Source of the DNA: Candidula unifasciata
Taxonomy: Eukaryota > Mollusca > Gastropoda > Stylommatophora > Geomitridae
NCBI GenBank assembly: GCA_905116865.2
Contig: CAJHNH020002580.1
Coordinates: 212,001-276,000 of the forward strand
Direction of reading: 5' to 3'
Length of the DNA: 64,000 nucleotides
Part shown: piece after piece, positions 28,385-59,579 of the stretch
How positions within the stretch are numbered: the stretch's first letter is position 1
Layout of the letters: every line of letters begins with the position of its first letter
Notes under the pieces: generated by a model
Told to the model about the DNA's origin: nothing
Databases searched by the model: none
The model's input: only the letters and a program-made list of their open reading frames with translations
Program-made: the position numbers and the translations under genes

Positions 28385-28630
28385 TAGAGTAGTGGTTTGA
28401 CGCTTGCATGCTGGCCAAAACGAACTGTGTTTAAATTTGCAGTAAGTCTGGTTTTTAAAATTTCCAAGTCAGCCCAGTATAAACTGGGTAGAAGATAATG
28501 TCCTAGAAAGTAAAGGCGGCTGGTGTGATGTTGACGTCATCACCTATCGAGTACTGATTGGTCTATAAACATATGTCTTACCTCATATGCCTGATGCGCC
28601 ACTGATGATAAAAAGGGGGTTACTTAAACA
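28385..28630 (+). mobile_element. SINE family A
   Basis: Head remnants gtagtggtttgacgcttgca and aactgtgtttaaatttgc are followed by the family body: tcagcccagtataaactgg, agtaaaggcggctggtgtga, cacctatcgagtactgattg, gtctataaacatatgtct. A second, more decayed body (ggctcccacaataacctaac) lies at about 28260-28380 just before it. Confidence 0.7.
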
Positions 28631-28878
28631 AACAACAGTGGATACACATTTCTCTTGTTTTTAATTCACAAAACACAGATAACTTGACACAATATTGTTA
28701 CTGCTCACTTCCGCCGCCCTTATCTGAAACAATCCTTCCTGATGCTTTTTTTGGGCGTTACTCCTTCCTCTACTTGTTGTTAAAGTAATCATGTTTCTGT
28801 CCTTGATATTTCTTATCTTTGCTGATGAGACTCCCTTTGCCCCGATATACTTCCAAGTGTTCTCATAATTAAACAGAT

Positions 28879-48945
<20,067 letters not shown>

Positions 48946-49860
48946 TTTTTAAGTATCTGGCCTCGGCTCCTTCTGCTGCAATGGTAAAGATTAATGTTGT
49001 AATGTGTCTCAGAATAATCTACTAAGTCTTGGACATCTCATTAGAATGCAGCTTCAACAATTACAACTAAAGGTAATAAATATTAAAAATCTGGTGTGAT
49101 AGAAAGTGTGCGCAGTAGGATATCACATCAACGACTTTGTACATCCAAACAGAAACTGTTTCTCCCCACGGACTTGACGGCAATAGTGGAAGCTGATGAT
49201 GAACACTAACTGGAACACATTGGGTTAGTATGACATGACGGGTTACAAAAAGTTTAGTAAAGTACATCATGTCAGTGGAAACCAACAAACATACAGTGAG
49301 TTGCTCGTTACTGAGTATTGAATGAATTATTCGCTCACGTACTGAGGGAGAGAAAACTGGAATACACTGGGACAACAGGAAAGCTGGAATAGAAGATAGT
49401 CGCTGGTCCTAAAGAAAAGATGTACAGTTTTACATTGTAGCATAGAGGATCGTAGAATCCCAAATGATTTTTTGTATGCGAGATGGAATGTTGTTATGCT
49501 TTGTTTAATTCCTACATCGGCCATGCACTCAGAATAGATCAGACAAGCCTCCCCACCAATCCCTCGTATGGACACCGGAAGGGAAAAGAACACAGGAAAG
49601 ACCAGGAGAGACTATAATTAGGGAAGTCTCAGCCATGGACCTAATGAACACCCAAGACCTACGATAGGTGGCAACGAACCGTCAGACATGGAGAGCTATG
49701 ACCTTTGCCCTACGCGCTGCCCTAGGCTCAAGAGAGAATAACTAACGAGAGGGAAGTCTGTAGAGCGTATACACAAGTGATGACACAAACATGGCAGGAA
49801 CAACGAATTATCGAGCTTGCTGGTTCAGTTTTTCTGTGTTACTTAAGCGGGATGATCTGT
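48946..49860. other. Upstream region of the ENTPD gene
   Basis: No TATA box with a clear initiator was found. A candidate 5' UTR splice acceptor (accattgcag) ends near 48972, so the promoter may lie further away, possibly across the assembly gap. Confidence 0.3.
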
Positions 49861-49864
49861 CGGT

Positions 49865-50095
49865 GACATCATCATCACATCACATCATCATCATATCATC
49901 ATCACATCATCATCACATCATCATCACATCACATCATCATATCATCATCACATCATCATCACATCATCATCACATCCTCACCACATCATCATCACATCAT
50001 CATCACATCATCATCACATCATCATCACATCCTCACCACATCATCATCACATCATCATCACATCCTCACCATATCACCATCTTCGTCGTCGTCGT
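49865..50095 (+). repeat. CATCATCATCA minisatellite
   Basis: An 11-bp unit repeated about 20 times with catcctcacca variants, ending in (cgt)n. Confidence 0.95.
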
Positions 50096-50469
50096 CATGA
50101 AATGCTTCAACCGACTGATGCGAGGGATCTACAAGTCTCCACACTGGAGGTTGGCTGCAACATATCCACCGCTAATTTTGGGAATATTACTCGGTGAGGC
50201 CCTGAACTTTGCCACGGTGTGACTTTCGTACAACTATCTAAAAGCTTTGAGAAATGTATTCCTCCATACTCTCCGTCACAGGAACTGATCCTTGCAACGA
50301 TTACACTAACTCAAGGCACTAGAAAGCATCATAGGGCTGTCAGAAAAAAGCTTCTCCACATGTTGCAATTTAAAACATAATGTATCAATGGCTGTCTTTA
50401 ATATACTGTATCCCTCGTGCTTATCTTCTCTTTCCTACTGAACTTCGGGTTGTCACAACGCCTTTCCGT

Positions 50470-50481
50470 CCCCCCCCCCTC

Positions 50482-50526
<45 letters not shown>

Positions 50527-50665
50527 CTCTCTCTTTCTCTCTCTCTCCCTCTCTCTCTCTGTCTCTCTCTTTCTCTCTCTCTGACTCTCTCTGTCTCTCT
50601 CTCTCTCTGTGTCTCTCTCTTTCTCTCTATGTCTCTCTCTCTTTCTCTCTCTCTCACTCTCCATT
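50470..50665 (+). repeat. (CT)n microsatellite with TG and TTT interruptions
   Basis: CT repeats punctuated by ctgtgtctctctctttctct, a higher-order pattern repeated several times. Confidence 0.95.
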
Positions 50666-51146
50666 AGGAGACCAAAATATTACGACTGTCTCTTCCTGAT
50701 GTTTGTACTAAACTGGCATAGCATTGAAAAAAACTACCATTACTGCCCGTACTCCCCTGTCCCCTCCTTTTCAAGTGTAGGCAGAGGTGGGGTGTTTTTT
50801 TAGTCCCGAGATATTTAGCATCATGAGATTAGTGATATCGCTAAGAACTGTACAGGCTTAGGTTGGTGTTTTTTGGGGTGCGATATCATTTTTCAGAACA
50901 TTTACACTGTATCTGCCATTGAATTAACATCTCTTTTCTGCAAAACAACATCCCTGACACTTCCTTCTTTTATCATTTAATTAATTTCTTTTTCTTACAT
51001 TTATTAGCGGTCAGAACACAAAAATCTCACGAGAGATCAGTTCCGTAATTTTAAAAAAAAAAACGAAAAAAAAAAATTTAGCCGGTCATCCTGTCATCAC
51101 TGACGGGATGACAAAATGGCAAGAATATGTTGTTTTTTAAATAAAC

Positions 51147-51979
51147 NNNNNNNNNNNNNNNNNNNNNNNNNNNNNNNNNNNNNNNNNNNNNNNNNNNNNN
51201 NNNNNNNNNNNNNNNNNNNNNNNNNNNNNNNNNNNNNNNNNNNNNNNNNNNNNNNNNNNNNNNNNNNNNNNNNNNNNNNNNNNNNNNNNNNNNNNNNNNN
51301 NNNNNNNNNNNNNNNNNNNNNNNNNNNNNNNNNNNNNNNNNNNNNNNNNNNNNNNNNNNNNNNNNNNNNNNNNNNNNNNNNNNNNNNNNNNNNNNNNNNN
51401 NNNNNNNNNNNNNNNNNNNNNNNNNNNNNNNNNNNNNNNNNNNNNNNNNNNNNNNNNNNNNNNNNNNNNNNNNNNNNNNNNNNNNNNNNNNNNNNNNNNN
51501 NNNNNNNNNNNNNNNNNNNNNNNNNNNNNNNNNNNNNNNNNNNNNNNNNNNNNNNNNNNNNNNNNNNNNNNNNNNNNNNNNNNNNNNNNNNNNNNNNNNN
51601 NNNNNNNNNNNNNNNNNNNNNNNNNNNNNNNNNNNNNNNNNNNNNNNNNNNNNNNNNNNNNNNNNNNNNNNNNNNNNNNNNNNNNNNNNNNNNNNNNNNN
51701 NNNNNNNNNNNNNNNNNNNNNNNNNNNNNNNNNNNNNNNNNNNNNNNNNNNNNNNNNNNNNNNNNNNNNNNNNNNNNNNNNNNNNNNNNNNNNNNNNNNN
51801 NNNNNNNNNNNNNNNNNNNNNNNNNNNNNNNNNNNNNNNNNNNNNNNNNNNNNNNNNNNNNNNNNNNNNNNNNNNNNNNNNNNNNNNNNNNNNNNNNNNN
51901 NNNNNNNNNNNNNNNNNNNNNNNNNNNNNNNNNNNNNNNNNNNNNNNNNNNNNNNNNNNNNNNNNNNNNNNNNNNNNNN
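51147..51979. other. Assembly gap (833 N)
   Basis: Run of undetermined bases. Long frames spanning it are meaningless. Confidence 1.
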
Positions 51980-52143
51980 ACCATGGTGTACATATCTCCT
52001 CAAGAGGACTTGACCATGGTGTACATATCTCCTCAAGAGGACTTGCTGTGCGACTTCACCACCGCAGAAAGACATTTGAAATTCAGATCCGCTTTCTGCG
52101 AGTGTAAAGTAGGTAAAGAAACATGTGTAAAGTAGGTAAAGAA
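51980..52143 (+). repeat. 33-bp and 23-bp tandem duplications at the gap edge
   Basis: accatggtgtacatatctcc, tcaagaggacttg is present twice (51980-52012, 52013-52045). gtgtaaagtaggtaaagaaa-cat is then present twice (about 52103-52148). The first abuts the gap, suggesting an unassembled tandem array there. Confidence 0.9.
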
Positions 52144-52229
52144 ACATGTGTAAGGAGGCTGTGTTACTCGAGAGCACAAAAGTCAACTGATGCGTTTTCT
52201 TCGTGGCGAAATTAACATCATCTTTTTGT

Positions 52230-52485
52230 AACGCACACGCTGTGTAATGGCTAGACACTTGCCCGCAGATCGCAATGGTCGTAGGTTCACATCCTTACTG
52301 AGCTGGACTTTTTTTAACGACTCTGGCATCCAGGTCGACCCAGCCATAAATGGGTACGTCCTTTGAAGTAAAGGCGGCGGCGTAATGTTGACCACATAAG
52401 TGCCAACTGCTGTTAAAAATATATGTCTAGCCCTATATGCCCAACACGCCTTAAGGAATGGAAAAAGGTCCTTTTACTTTTTCTG
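52230..52485 (+). mobile_element. SINE family A
   Basis: Head acgctgtgtaatggctagac, acttgcccgcagatcg and ggtcgtaggttcacatcc. Body caggtcgacccagccataaa, agtaaaggcggcggcgtaat and tgtctagccctatatgccc. Tail ggaaaaaggtcctttt. Confidence 0.8.
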
Positions 52486-53629
52486 CAGCAGGCTCTCTCA
52501 AAACATCCTTCCCATCGCAGCCCATCAGATAAACATTGCTCCTTGTCTCTTTACCGGCTTCACGCATGTTCACGCCAATAGTGCCTCTGATGTCTCGTGT
52601 CCAGCTTCATGCAGGTCGACGCCTTCCTCAACTTCAATGAATTAATCTTTCTGATAATGTTATCCTCTGTCCCCTTCATTTTGCCACTCCGGGCTGCTAC
52701 TTGAAGGTTTCGAGCATACCGAGATTACAACATCTCTGCGGGGAAATCTAGCGAGCGAATGCAGAAGAAGAGAGAAGATAATGGCTTGCATGGTATCGCC
52801 TAGCTAGATAGTTCATATTTTGGTGCGATCCATGATAATCTGCTCAAACAAACTAAGTCACGTTTCATTCATACATTTTTAGACTGGTCTGCTTTCATAG
52901 GGGTTACAGGTTGCCGCTATGTTTGTTTCCTTTCTGGCTTGTCTTGCATTTACGTTTTTCTTCCTAGAAAGAGAATGCCTGTGACATAGGCTGCAGCACT
53001 CCCTTGTGTGTTAGACCCAGTTTCGACACGTTTTTGTATTGTTAAAAAGCGCTGGCGTGCTTAAATATACAACACGCGATATCAACGGCGTTAGCGAACA
53101 TTCACGTAGCAGTGTACAAAGGTCCTGTAACTGAAGGTCGACTAGTTAGAAGTGAGCTAGTGTGTATATGCGCGTTCCGTGGGGAGATTATCCAGGAACT
53201 GACCCGAATTTCAAAGCACCTAAAATTTTTTTTTTTTTAAAAACTGTCTTGCTAACGGGGAAACTAATATATAGCCTACATCAGTGCCCTAATCAAAATA
53301 TGTTCCTCGTTACGAGATTTTAATGACCTGAATTAAAAAAAGTAATCATCATCATGTGGCAGATCGTTTCAGGGCTGTGCGGTAGATTTTCTCGGTACGA
53401 TGCAAATCTTCGAAATGCCGCCCCTAAAATTGATTTCGCTGCTTGTGCCGCCCCTTTATGATGCCGCCTGAGGCTACCGCATCTCTTTATTGTAGCGCCC
53501 CACGGCCCTAGGTTCCTTGCAGAACGTCGCCCCAGTCTCGTCAGACTAGAAAGCTACTCATTGCCTTGACAACACATCCGGGTTATGAACTTTATGCACT
53601 CGCTTGTCCTTCAGATCACGTGCCTGCGG

Positions 53630-53720
53630 TAGTGCTGATCGAAAAAAAAGGCTGCCTGGCCGAAACGTTACGTTGTGTTGTTTTGTGCACGTTTTCCTCT
53701 TTCCAATTTTGTTGAGCTTT
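53630..53720 (+). other. Repeat with GGC...GCCGAAACGTT motif
   Basis: gctgatcgaaaaaaaaggc, tgcctggccgaaacgttacg resembles the conserved end of some Penelope-like elements, where it forms part of a hammerhead-like fold. The CTGATGA box is broken (CTGATCGA). Confidence 0.3.
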
Positions 53721-53754
53721 TTAGTCAAATTTCTCTGGAATTCATTGTTCTAAA

Positions 53755-54060
53755 CTAACGCCTTTGACTTTTATTAGACATTTAGGCATTATTCTCTTCT
53801 TGGAAATCGCCATTACTAATGTCTTCCGATTATTCAAACTGAGGCCCATTTTATCACTTTCTTCCACCACCGTGTCTAGCAATGCTTCTTGTTCATTTTG
53901 ACTTGTTACTTGTGTCATCAGTATACAGCAGGTTGTTTATGTTATGATTGATCAAGCACCTTGCCGATTCTTGGCATATCCATGACAGATCTCATTATAA
54001 ATTCACTGTATACAGAAAACAAATCAGGAACCAGACATAAATAGAAGGACCATTTTCCAC
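53755..54060 (-). mobile_element. LINE reverse-transcriptase remnant
   Basis: The minus strand reads LVPDLFSVYSEFIMRSVMDM, then after stops NKKHC, VIKWASV and REE. It parallels the LSPDLFSLYSExIMR...K..KTEV segment of RTE-type RT. The metal-binding box is not preserved. Confidence 0.55.
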
Positions 54061-54061
54061 G

Positions 54062-54300
54062 CCTTTATGCCAACTAGGCATACCGAGCTAGACCTAAATT
54101 TTATTGACCACTCGATATTTGGGTGGTCAGCATAAGCAGGCCGCCTTTATTTCCCATAACTTTACCTACTACCCATTTGAGGCTGGGACGACCCGGGAGC
54201 CACAGTTGTTTTTGAAAATGTACAGCATCGTTCGGATTTGAACATAGGACCTTCTGATCCGCAAGCAAGCGTCTAGCCGCTACACCATAGATCACATGAT
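54062..54300 (-). mobile_element. SINE family A
   Basis: The minus strand starts atctatggtgtagcggct, agacgcttgcttgcgg and gtcctatgttcaaatccgaa, followed by the full body to tctagctcggtatgcc and gtggaaaatggtcc. Confidence 0.85.
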
Positions 54301-54569
54301 TTATAATTCACATGGAACAGGTCTATACTATGTAGGTCAGAGCGAGTAGGCGAAGGCTATAAATTAGCCTCATCTCCGGGATTCAGGCGAACAAGGATAG
54401 GCGTGTCTCGCACGTGATAACTTGTTGAAGGTGGACAGGGACAAGGGGGATTAAACCATGTCCTACGGGGCTGGTGGAGAACATAGGAACTTTTTGAACA
54501 CGGCTGACAAATCAATGCAGCATGTAAACTATTTTTGATACAACCCACCTCATTATTAAAGTAAAAAGA

Positions 54570-54815
54570 ACCCTTTTCCACGCTTTTCAGGCGTATCAGG
54601 TATATAGGGCTAGACCTATATTTTATAGACCACACGGCACTTGGTGGGTGATGTGGTCAGCCTCTGGCCGCCTTTACTTCCCAAGATTGTACTTAAAGCT
54701 GGGTCGACCTTGGAGCCAAGGTCATTTTGAAAAAAAGTCTGGCCCCCGTTAGGAACCGAACCCACGACCTTCCGATCCACAGGCAAGCGTCTAGCCGCTA
54801 GACCACAGTGGCTCC
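54570..54815 (-). mobile_element. SINE family A, best-preserved copy
   Basis: The minus strand reads gagccactgtggtctagcgg, ctagacgcttgcctgtgg and ggtcgtgggttcggttccta, with A and B boxes near consensus. The body is ggtcgacccagctttaag, gggaagtaaaggcggcc, gtctagccctatatacctga, then gtggaaaagggttc. Same orientation as the neighbouring copy, separated by about 260 bp. Confidence 0.85.
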
Positions 54816-54855
54816 CCCACCTCATTATGCGTTTATTATATAGTCCTTGTTTGTT

Positions 54856-55052
54856 TTCTTCTTCTTCTTCTTCTTCTTCTTCTTCTTCTTCTTCTTCTTC
54901 TTCTTCTTCTTCTTCTTCTTCTTCTTCTTCTTTTCTTTTTCTTCTTCTTCTTCTTCTTCTTCTTCTTCTTCTTCTTCTTCTTCTTCTTCTTCTTCTTCTT
55001 CTTCTTCTTCTTCTTCTTCTTCTTCTTCTTCTTCTTCTTCTTCTTCTTCTTC
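54856..55052 (+). repeat. (TTC)n microsatellite
   Basis: Over 60 TTC repeats with one phase shift at 54931-54940. Confidence 0.97.
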
Positions 55053-55625
55053 CTCTACGTTTGCACTTAACAGGGCGGATGGCATATTGTACTGTGGCTC
55101 ACAGCTGGTCTGTGATATCACCCCTTTCGGTCTAGCGCATCTATTTTCAGAAAACCCTTAGGGATCGCCTTTCATTACATGCTTGTTAAGAGGTTGTTGT
55201 TTTTTTTTAACCTAACTGGCATGTTATGTTCTCTGAGTGTCTTGCAGCCTATCTAGCTGTATCTTACACATGGTATCCTAATTCTCACTTCAGTTCCTTT
55301 TGCCCTATGGTGCGGAAGAGCCGCCAGAAATAATAATAATAATAATAATAAATTCGTTTTTGTCAATGTTTCGTTTCGCACATCTCTTCCTATACTATTT
55401 CTACATTTCATATTATATGGCCTTTTTTAACCGTGACTTTCCTGTCTCTTGGTTTGTCCTCTGAATTTTTTTTCCCCTCGTATTGCTCGTTAATAAAGAC
55501 AATGGTGGAAAAGGTGGACTGTTTTTATGCGCACTAGACCCAGCCCTTACCCCCCTTTCCACCCATTGGGTTTCCTTTCATAGTATGTGAGAACTGCCAA
55601 ATGCTATGTAGACTCATCCTAATGT

Positions 55626-55875
55626 CAGCGTTTGTGGCTTAGGCGTTTGCGAACGCGCTTCGTAATGCCGGGGTGCGAGGTTCGATCCCAGCTGCAGGCT
55701 TTGCGCCTTGCGTTGGTTTTGACAGTGGTACTGAGAAGCCGACCGTCCAGAGGCAATTGCAAACTACTGGATGTGAATGTGCCTAGAAAAATCACAATAG
55801 CCAAAAAAAAAAAAAAAAAATACTGGGGTTGGTTCTGCAATCTCCTGTAAAGGATAAGCAACTAACTTTAACTCA
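55626..55875 (+). mobile_element. SINE family D, full copy
   Basis: Head tggcttaggcgtttgcgaac, gcgcttcgtaatgccggggt and gcgaggttcgatcccagctg (clear B box). Body ttgcgttggttttgacagtg, gaagccgaccgtccagagg, caattgcaaactactggatg and tgggttggttctgcaatctc. An internal A17 run follows acaatagcc. Confidence 0.8.
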
Positions 55876-56289
55876 TCCTACTAGGGTATTCAGAAACGTC
55901 AAAAATGAGCAAGGAATTAAAAAGTGGAGCTGTTACCTCACAGCTTTAGAATGATAAGCCAGACTTTTTTGAAACAAAAACAGTCAAGTACAGAATTTTG
56001 GGAGATATCGAAAGTGAAAGAGAATTGTTAGAAATAATGGAAATATTACTTTGTAACATATTTTGGTAGCATAAAAAAAATGGCAGGGTTACAAAAACAA
56101 CACTAAATGAAAATGTTAAAGCTAGGTAAGCAAAAGGTAGACAACGATATGAATGGAAGGACAATAGCTAGAAATGGGCGAACGGTAGTCTGAGACTGCA
56201 AATATCAGGACAACAGTCAAAGCACTTTGGAGACTTATTGCAACAGATCTCTTGTTAAGACAGCGTGTGATAAACTGACTAAAAATGTG

Positions 56290-56348
56290 AAACACCAATA
56301 AGGACTCTGCCCCCCCCCCCCCTCTCTTTCCCCTTTCCCCTCCAAATA

Positions 56349-56402
<54 letters not shown>

Positions 56403-56640
56403 TCTATCTCGCTCCCTCTCTCTATCTCTCTCTGGCCTTCTTTATCCTCCCTCTCTCTCTCTCGTTCCCTCTCTCTACCGCTCTCTTGATATACAATCTC
56501 TCTTCTTCCCTCTCTCTATCTCTCTATCTAGCATCTCTCTCTCTCTCTCTCAGTCTCTCTATCTTTCTGAAGATCCTTTCTCTCGCTCCTTCTCCTGCTC
56601 TATCTCTCTATCATCTCTCTCACTTCCTTTCCCTCTCTAA
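56290..56640 (+). repeat. CT-rich microsatellite block
   Basis: A C11 run, a pure (CT)n tract at 56351-56398, then degenerate CTCT/CTAT sequence. Confidence 0.9.
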
Positions 56641-56839
56641 TCACACTGTGCCTTGCCGACTGGCTTGGGCGATCATTCTTCGTCACATCTTGCGATCTCA
56701 AACAGCATGCATTTTTTAAAAATAAAAAACAAATACTGCTTGTTGCTTGACTTTTATTAATTTGTTTATTAAACCGAAAACCTCACACAGCACAATGTTT
56801 TAATAACAATTAATTGGGATGATTGAAGTAAAATTGTGC

Positions 56840-56935
56840 TCATCATTATCATGTGTCCTGCTGATAAGCGTTGGCGCTCATGTTTGGCCACCTCACACTA
56901 TCCCAGGAATCACGGCTCAGGTCAGTGTTCTTGTA
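56840..56935 (-). mobile_element. RTE-like LINE 3' end fragment
   Basis: tgtcctgctgataagcgttggcgctcatg parallels tgccaactggcgtaggcgctcatg at the 3' end of the LINE at 29.1 kb, with the same (atc) tail on its left side. Confidence 0.5.
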
Positions 56936-57739
56936 TGAAAGAAATACCAGAGTGGAATATAAAAAATGATAACACTTGCAAGCCGGTGAATAGATAGTTA
57001 TCTTGCAACAGTTATAACAAATGATGCAAGCTGCCTTGCAAAACTTACATTAATCGCCATGGCAGAAGTGGCCCTTAGAAAGATGCAAAAGATACCAAAA
57101 TCAGTTGCAGTGAGGAAGAAAAAGTTTCGAAATGCTCTATGGAACTTTGGTTTTGATATGAATGTGGGATATAGACAGATTAGCAGTGGGAAAGATTAGC
57201 AGAAAAAGGTTTGCTGGTGGCGGAAATGTGGTCTTTGAGAAGAATGCAAATAACATCATAAAATGATAGGCAAAAAAACCAGGTAGTCCTCAACGAGACA
57301 GATAAAATTCGTGAACTAATTAGAACATTTAAATGTAGGCAGTCAGTGTTTTTCGTAATACTCTGAGAAGGAATGCACACGAGAAGTTCGCAATAACTGG
57401 TAAGATAGATGGAAAGAGCGCAAGAAAAAGACAGAGAGATAAATACCTGTATGGTCTGGCCCTCATGGATGGGGCAAGACAAGTACAAGGAAACCAGTCT
57501 GCTCCTCTGTTCTAGTGATCGTGTACAATGACGAAACATGACAGCCTACATTTATCGGCAGGACATACGATGAGTTTGCCACCGCTTTCAGAAAGGACGA
57601 CATTTTCGAAATGAAGCTAAAACGGCCTACTGCCAAACTGCATGCAGCTAAATCGAACCTAACATACCGAAATTAGCATGAGTTACAACTTGAAATGTTA
57701 AATACTGTATTTAATAAACACATCTGGATTCATCTTAGC

Positions 57740-58385
57740 AAAGATTCGACATCGCAGCATTCAGGACAAGCCTTTATTAGCTCCATCTCCCTCCTCGACA
57801 GACAGCGAATAGTGTCCATACTGATGGAATCCGTTGTCATCTGGTTAACTACTCGTCTTGTCTCCCCTCTGAGTCTCGAGTGGCGCCCAGAGCCCACAGC
57901 CATTCCCAACTGTATCATTCTCTCCAGGTACCAGATTTCAGTATCTTTCATTTCACCTGTTATCTTTCCCACACGTTAGAGATCACCTCAGGATTGTTTA
58001 GCTGCAGTACATCTCCATGTGGGGCTAGTCCAGCCAGCCTATCTGCCGGCTCATTCCCAAACATATCTGAATGGCCCAGGCAAACTATCAACCACCACCT
58101 GCGACCCCTGGATTGATGTAACCCATTCCATACAAAGACTCCATCTTCCTGAGCAAACTTTGGGAATCCGATACAATGATAACATGTGGTTGAAATTTTG
58201 TTCCCACCCATCGGATGGCAGCAGTTACTGTCTCAACCTCCATTCTCATGCTGGGTGTGGTAATTTTCATGTCTCAAGCTCTCCTCCTTCATCCTTCTTC
58301 CCCCAAACATTTTGCGACGAAGAACAATCCACATTTTCTGCGCACGGTCACTGACCCATCAGTGTATATAATCACATCTCCTCGC
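57740..58385 (-). mobile_element. RNase-H LINE, 3' fragment (copy 6)
   Basis: Overlapping minus-strand frames carry MRMEVETVTAAIRWVG, HVIIVSDSQSLLRKMES, CLGHSDMFGNEPADRLAGLAP (His and Asp of RNase H), then LGMAVGSGRHSRLRGETRR, RCLSRREME and CPECCDVESL. It is the most complete RNase H signature in the window after 26985-27625. More diverged than copies 1-4 at the C-terminus. Confidence 0.8.
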
Positions 58386-58621
58386 CTAGAGTTGTCCTCT
58401 ATCAGCATCTGCACGTCCTGCCGCCCATTCCCTGCCTTCTAGTCCTAAAGTAATTACCACCTTGTGCAACTCTTCTCTGCCCTCTAGTACCTTTACCCAT
58501 TCGTCTCCTTGGCTAATCTCTTTACTGTTGCAGACACAGTTGATTGCCTTTAATAAATAAAATGCCATCTGCCTTTGTTGTTCTTTCTTTCCTAGCAATC
58601 GGCATATAATTGCTTCTGTTT

Positions 58622-58750
58622 ACCAAGTCAGCCGGTGTAATGCTGACCACACTACCCACCTAGTGCCGATTGGTCTGTAAAAATATGGGTGTTTTCCCCA
58701 TATGCCCCATGCGCCCAAGACGTGAAAAGGGATCTTCACTTACTTTTTTT
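58622..58750 (+). mobile_element. SINE family A, 3' half
   Basis: aagtcagccggtgtaatgct, gaccacactacccaccta, gtgccgattggtctgtaa and catatgccccatgcgccc, then gtgaaaagggatcttcactta. Confidence 0.7.
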
Positions 58751-59019
58751 TCTTACTATTTTTAAAGTCAGCAAGTGTAAACACATTGAAGAACACTGCT
58801 TTAGTGTGTTTTGAAACTCATAACGTCACCCCTTAACAAATATCTCGAAAACTCCTGAACCGATCAACAAGAATGTGTGCATGTGGCCTTACATTTACGT
58901 GTCCTTTTGATTCTATAATTTACAATTGCACAGATGCTGTTGTTTTCTGAAGGCGGCAAATTTCTTTGATCTTCGTTTGACTAATAAATACTGTACCTCG
59001 GAAAAATAAGATCTACAGT

Positions 59020-59327
59020 AATTGGCACACATACACACACATACATAAACACACACACACACACACACACGCGCACACATGGAGATTGATTGGAAATTGG
59101 TTCACATGTGCAGTGATGCTTGTTGATTATTTTGATAGCCTCTTCCCCACTCAATGAAAAATCGGCAAACTTACGGGAAACTTTTGCTAGAGGTGACCAC
59201 ATGAGAGTGAAGCACCTATGACACGTGTACAATCTGATGTTTTGAAAAGCTCCCCTTACTCAATTCACTCAAGTTACTGTAAGCTTGTTGATTCTTTGCT
59301 TTGAATCTGTGTCTTCTGGTTTATACG

Positions 59328-59367
<40 letters not shown>

Positions 59368-59370
59368 ACG
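59020..59370 (+). repeat. (CA)n and (TA)n(TG)n microsatellites
   Basis: (CA)n at 59030-59078; atatat then gtgtgt at 59328-59366. Confidence 0.9.
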
Positions 59371-59579
59371 TAAATAAGACAACATGAAAACTGTCTTGTT
59401 TACTTTCTTTTCAATACAAATACAATATTATTAATAGGCTGCATGCCAGATTTTAAATACCTTCATCTAACGGTTTCTGAGTTGAACAGATTTTTAGAGC
59501 TTAGCAGGACTTTTGGACACACTATGTAACAGATATACAACTGCTGTATCACTAGTGGTCTACAACTCTGATAATTTAA

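Noticed and set aside
50398..50667. Arg/Glu- and Ser/Leu-rich frames around 50.4-50.8 kb
   Set aside because: Translations of a CT/GA microsatellite.
51097..52258. Frames of 298-373 codons across 51.1-52.2 kb
   Set aside because: They span the run of N and have no real sequence content.
54570..54815. A functional tRNA gene in the tRNA-like heads of SINE A, D and E copies
   Set aside because: The acceptor stems do not close, the sequence continues into a shared SINE body, and several copies exist.
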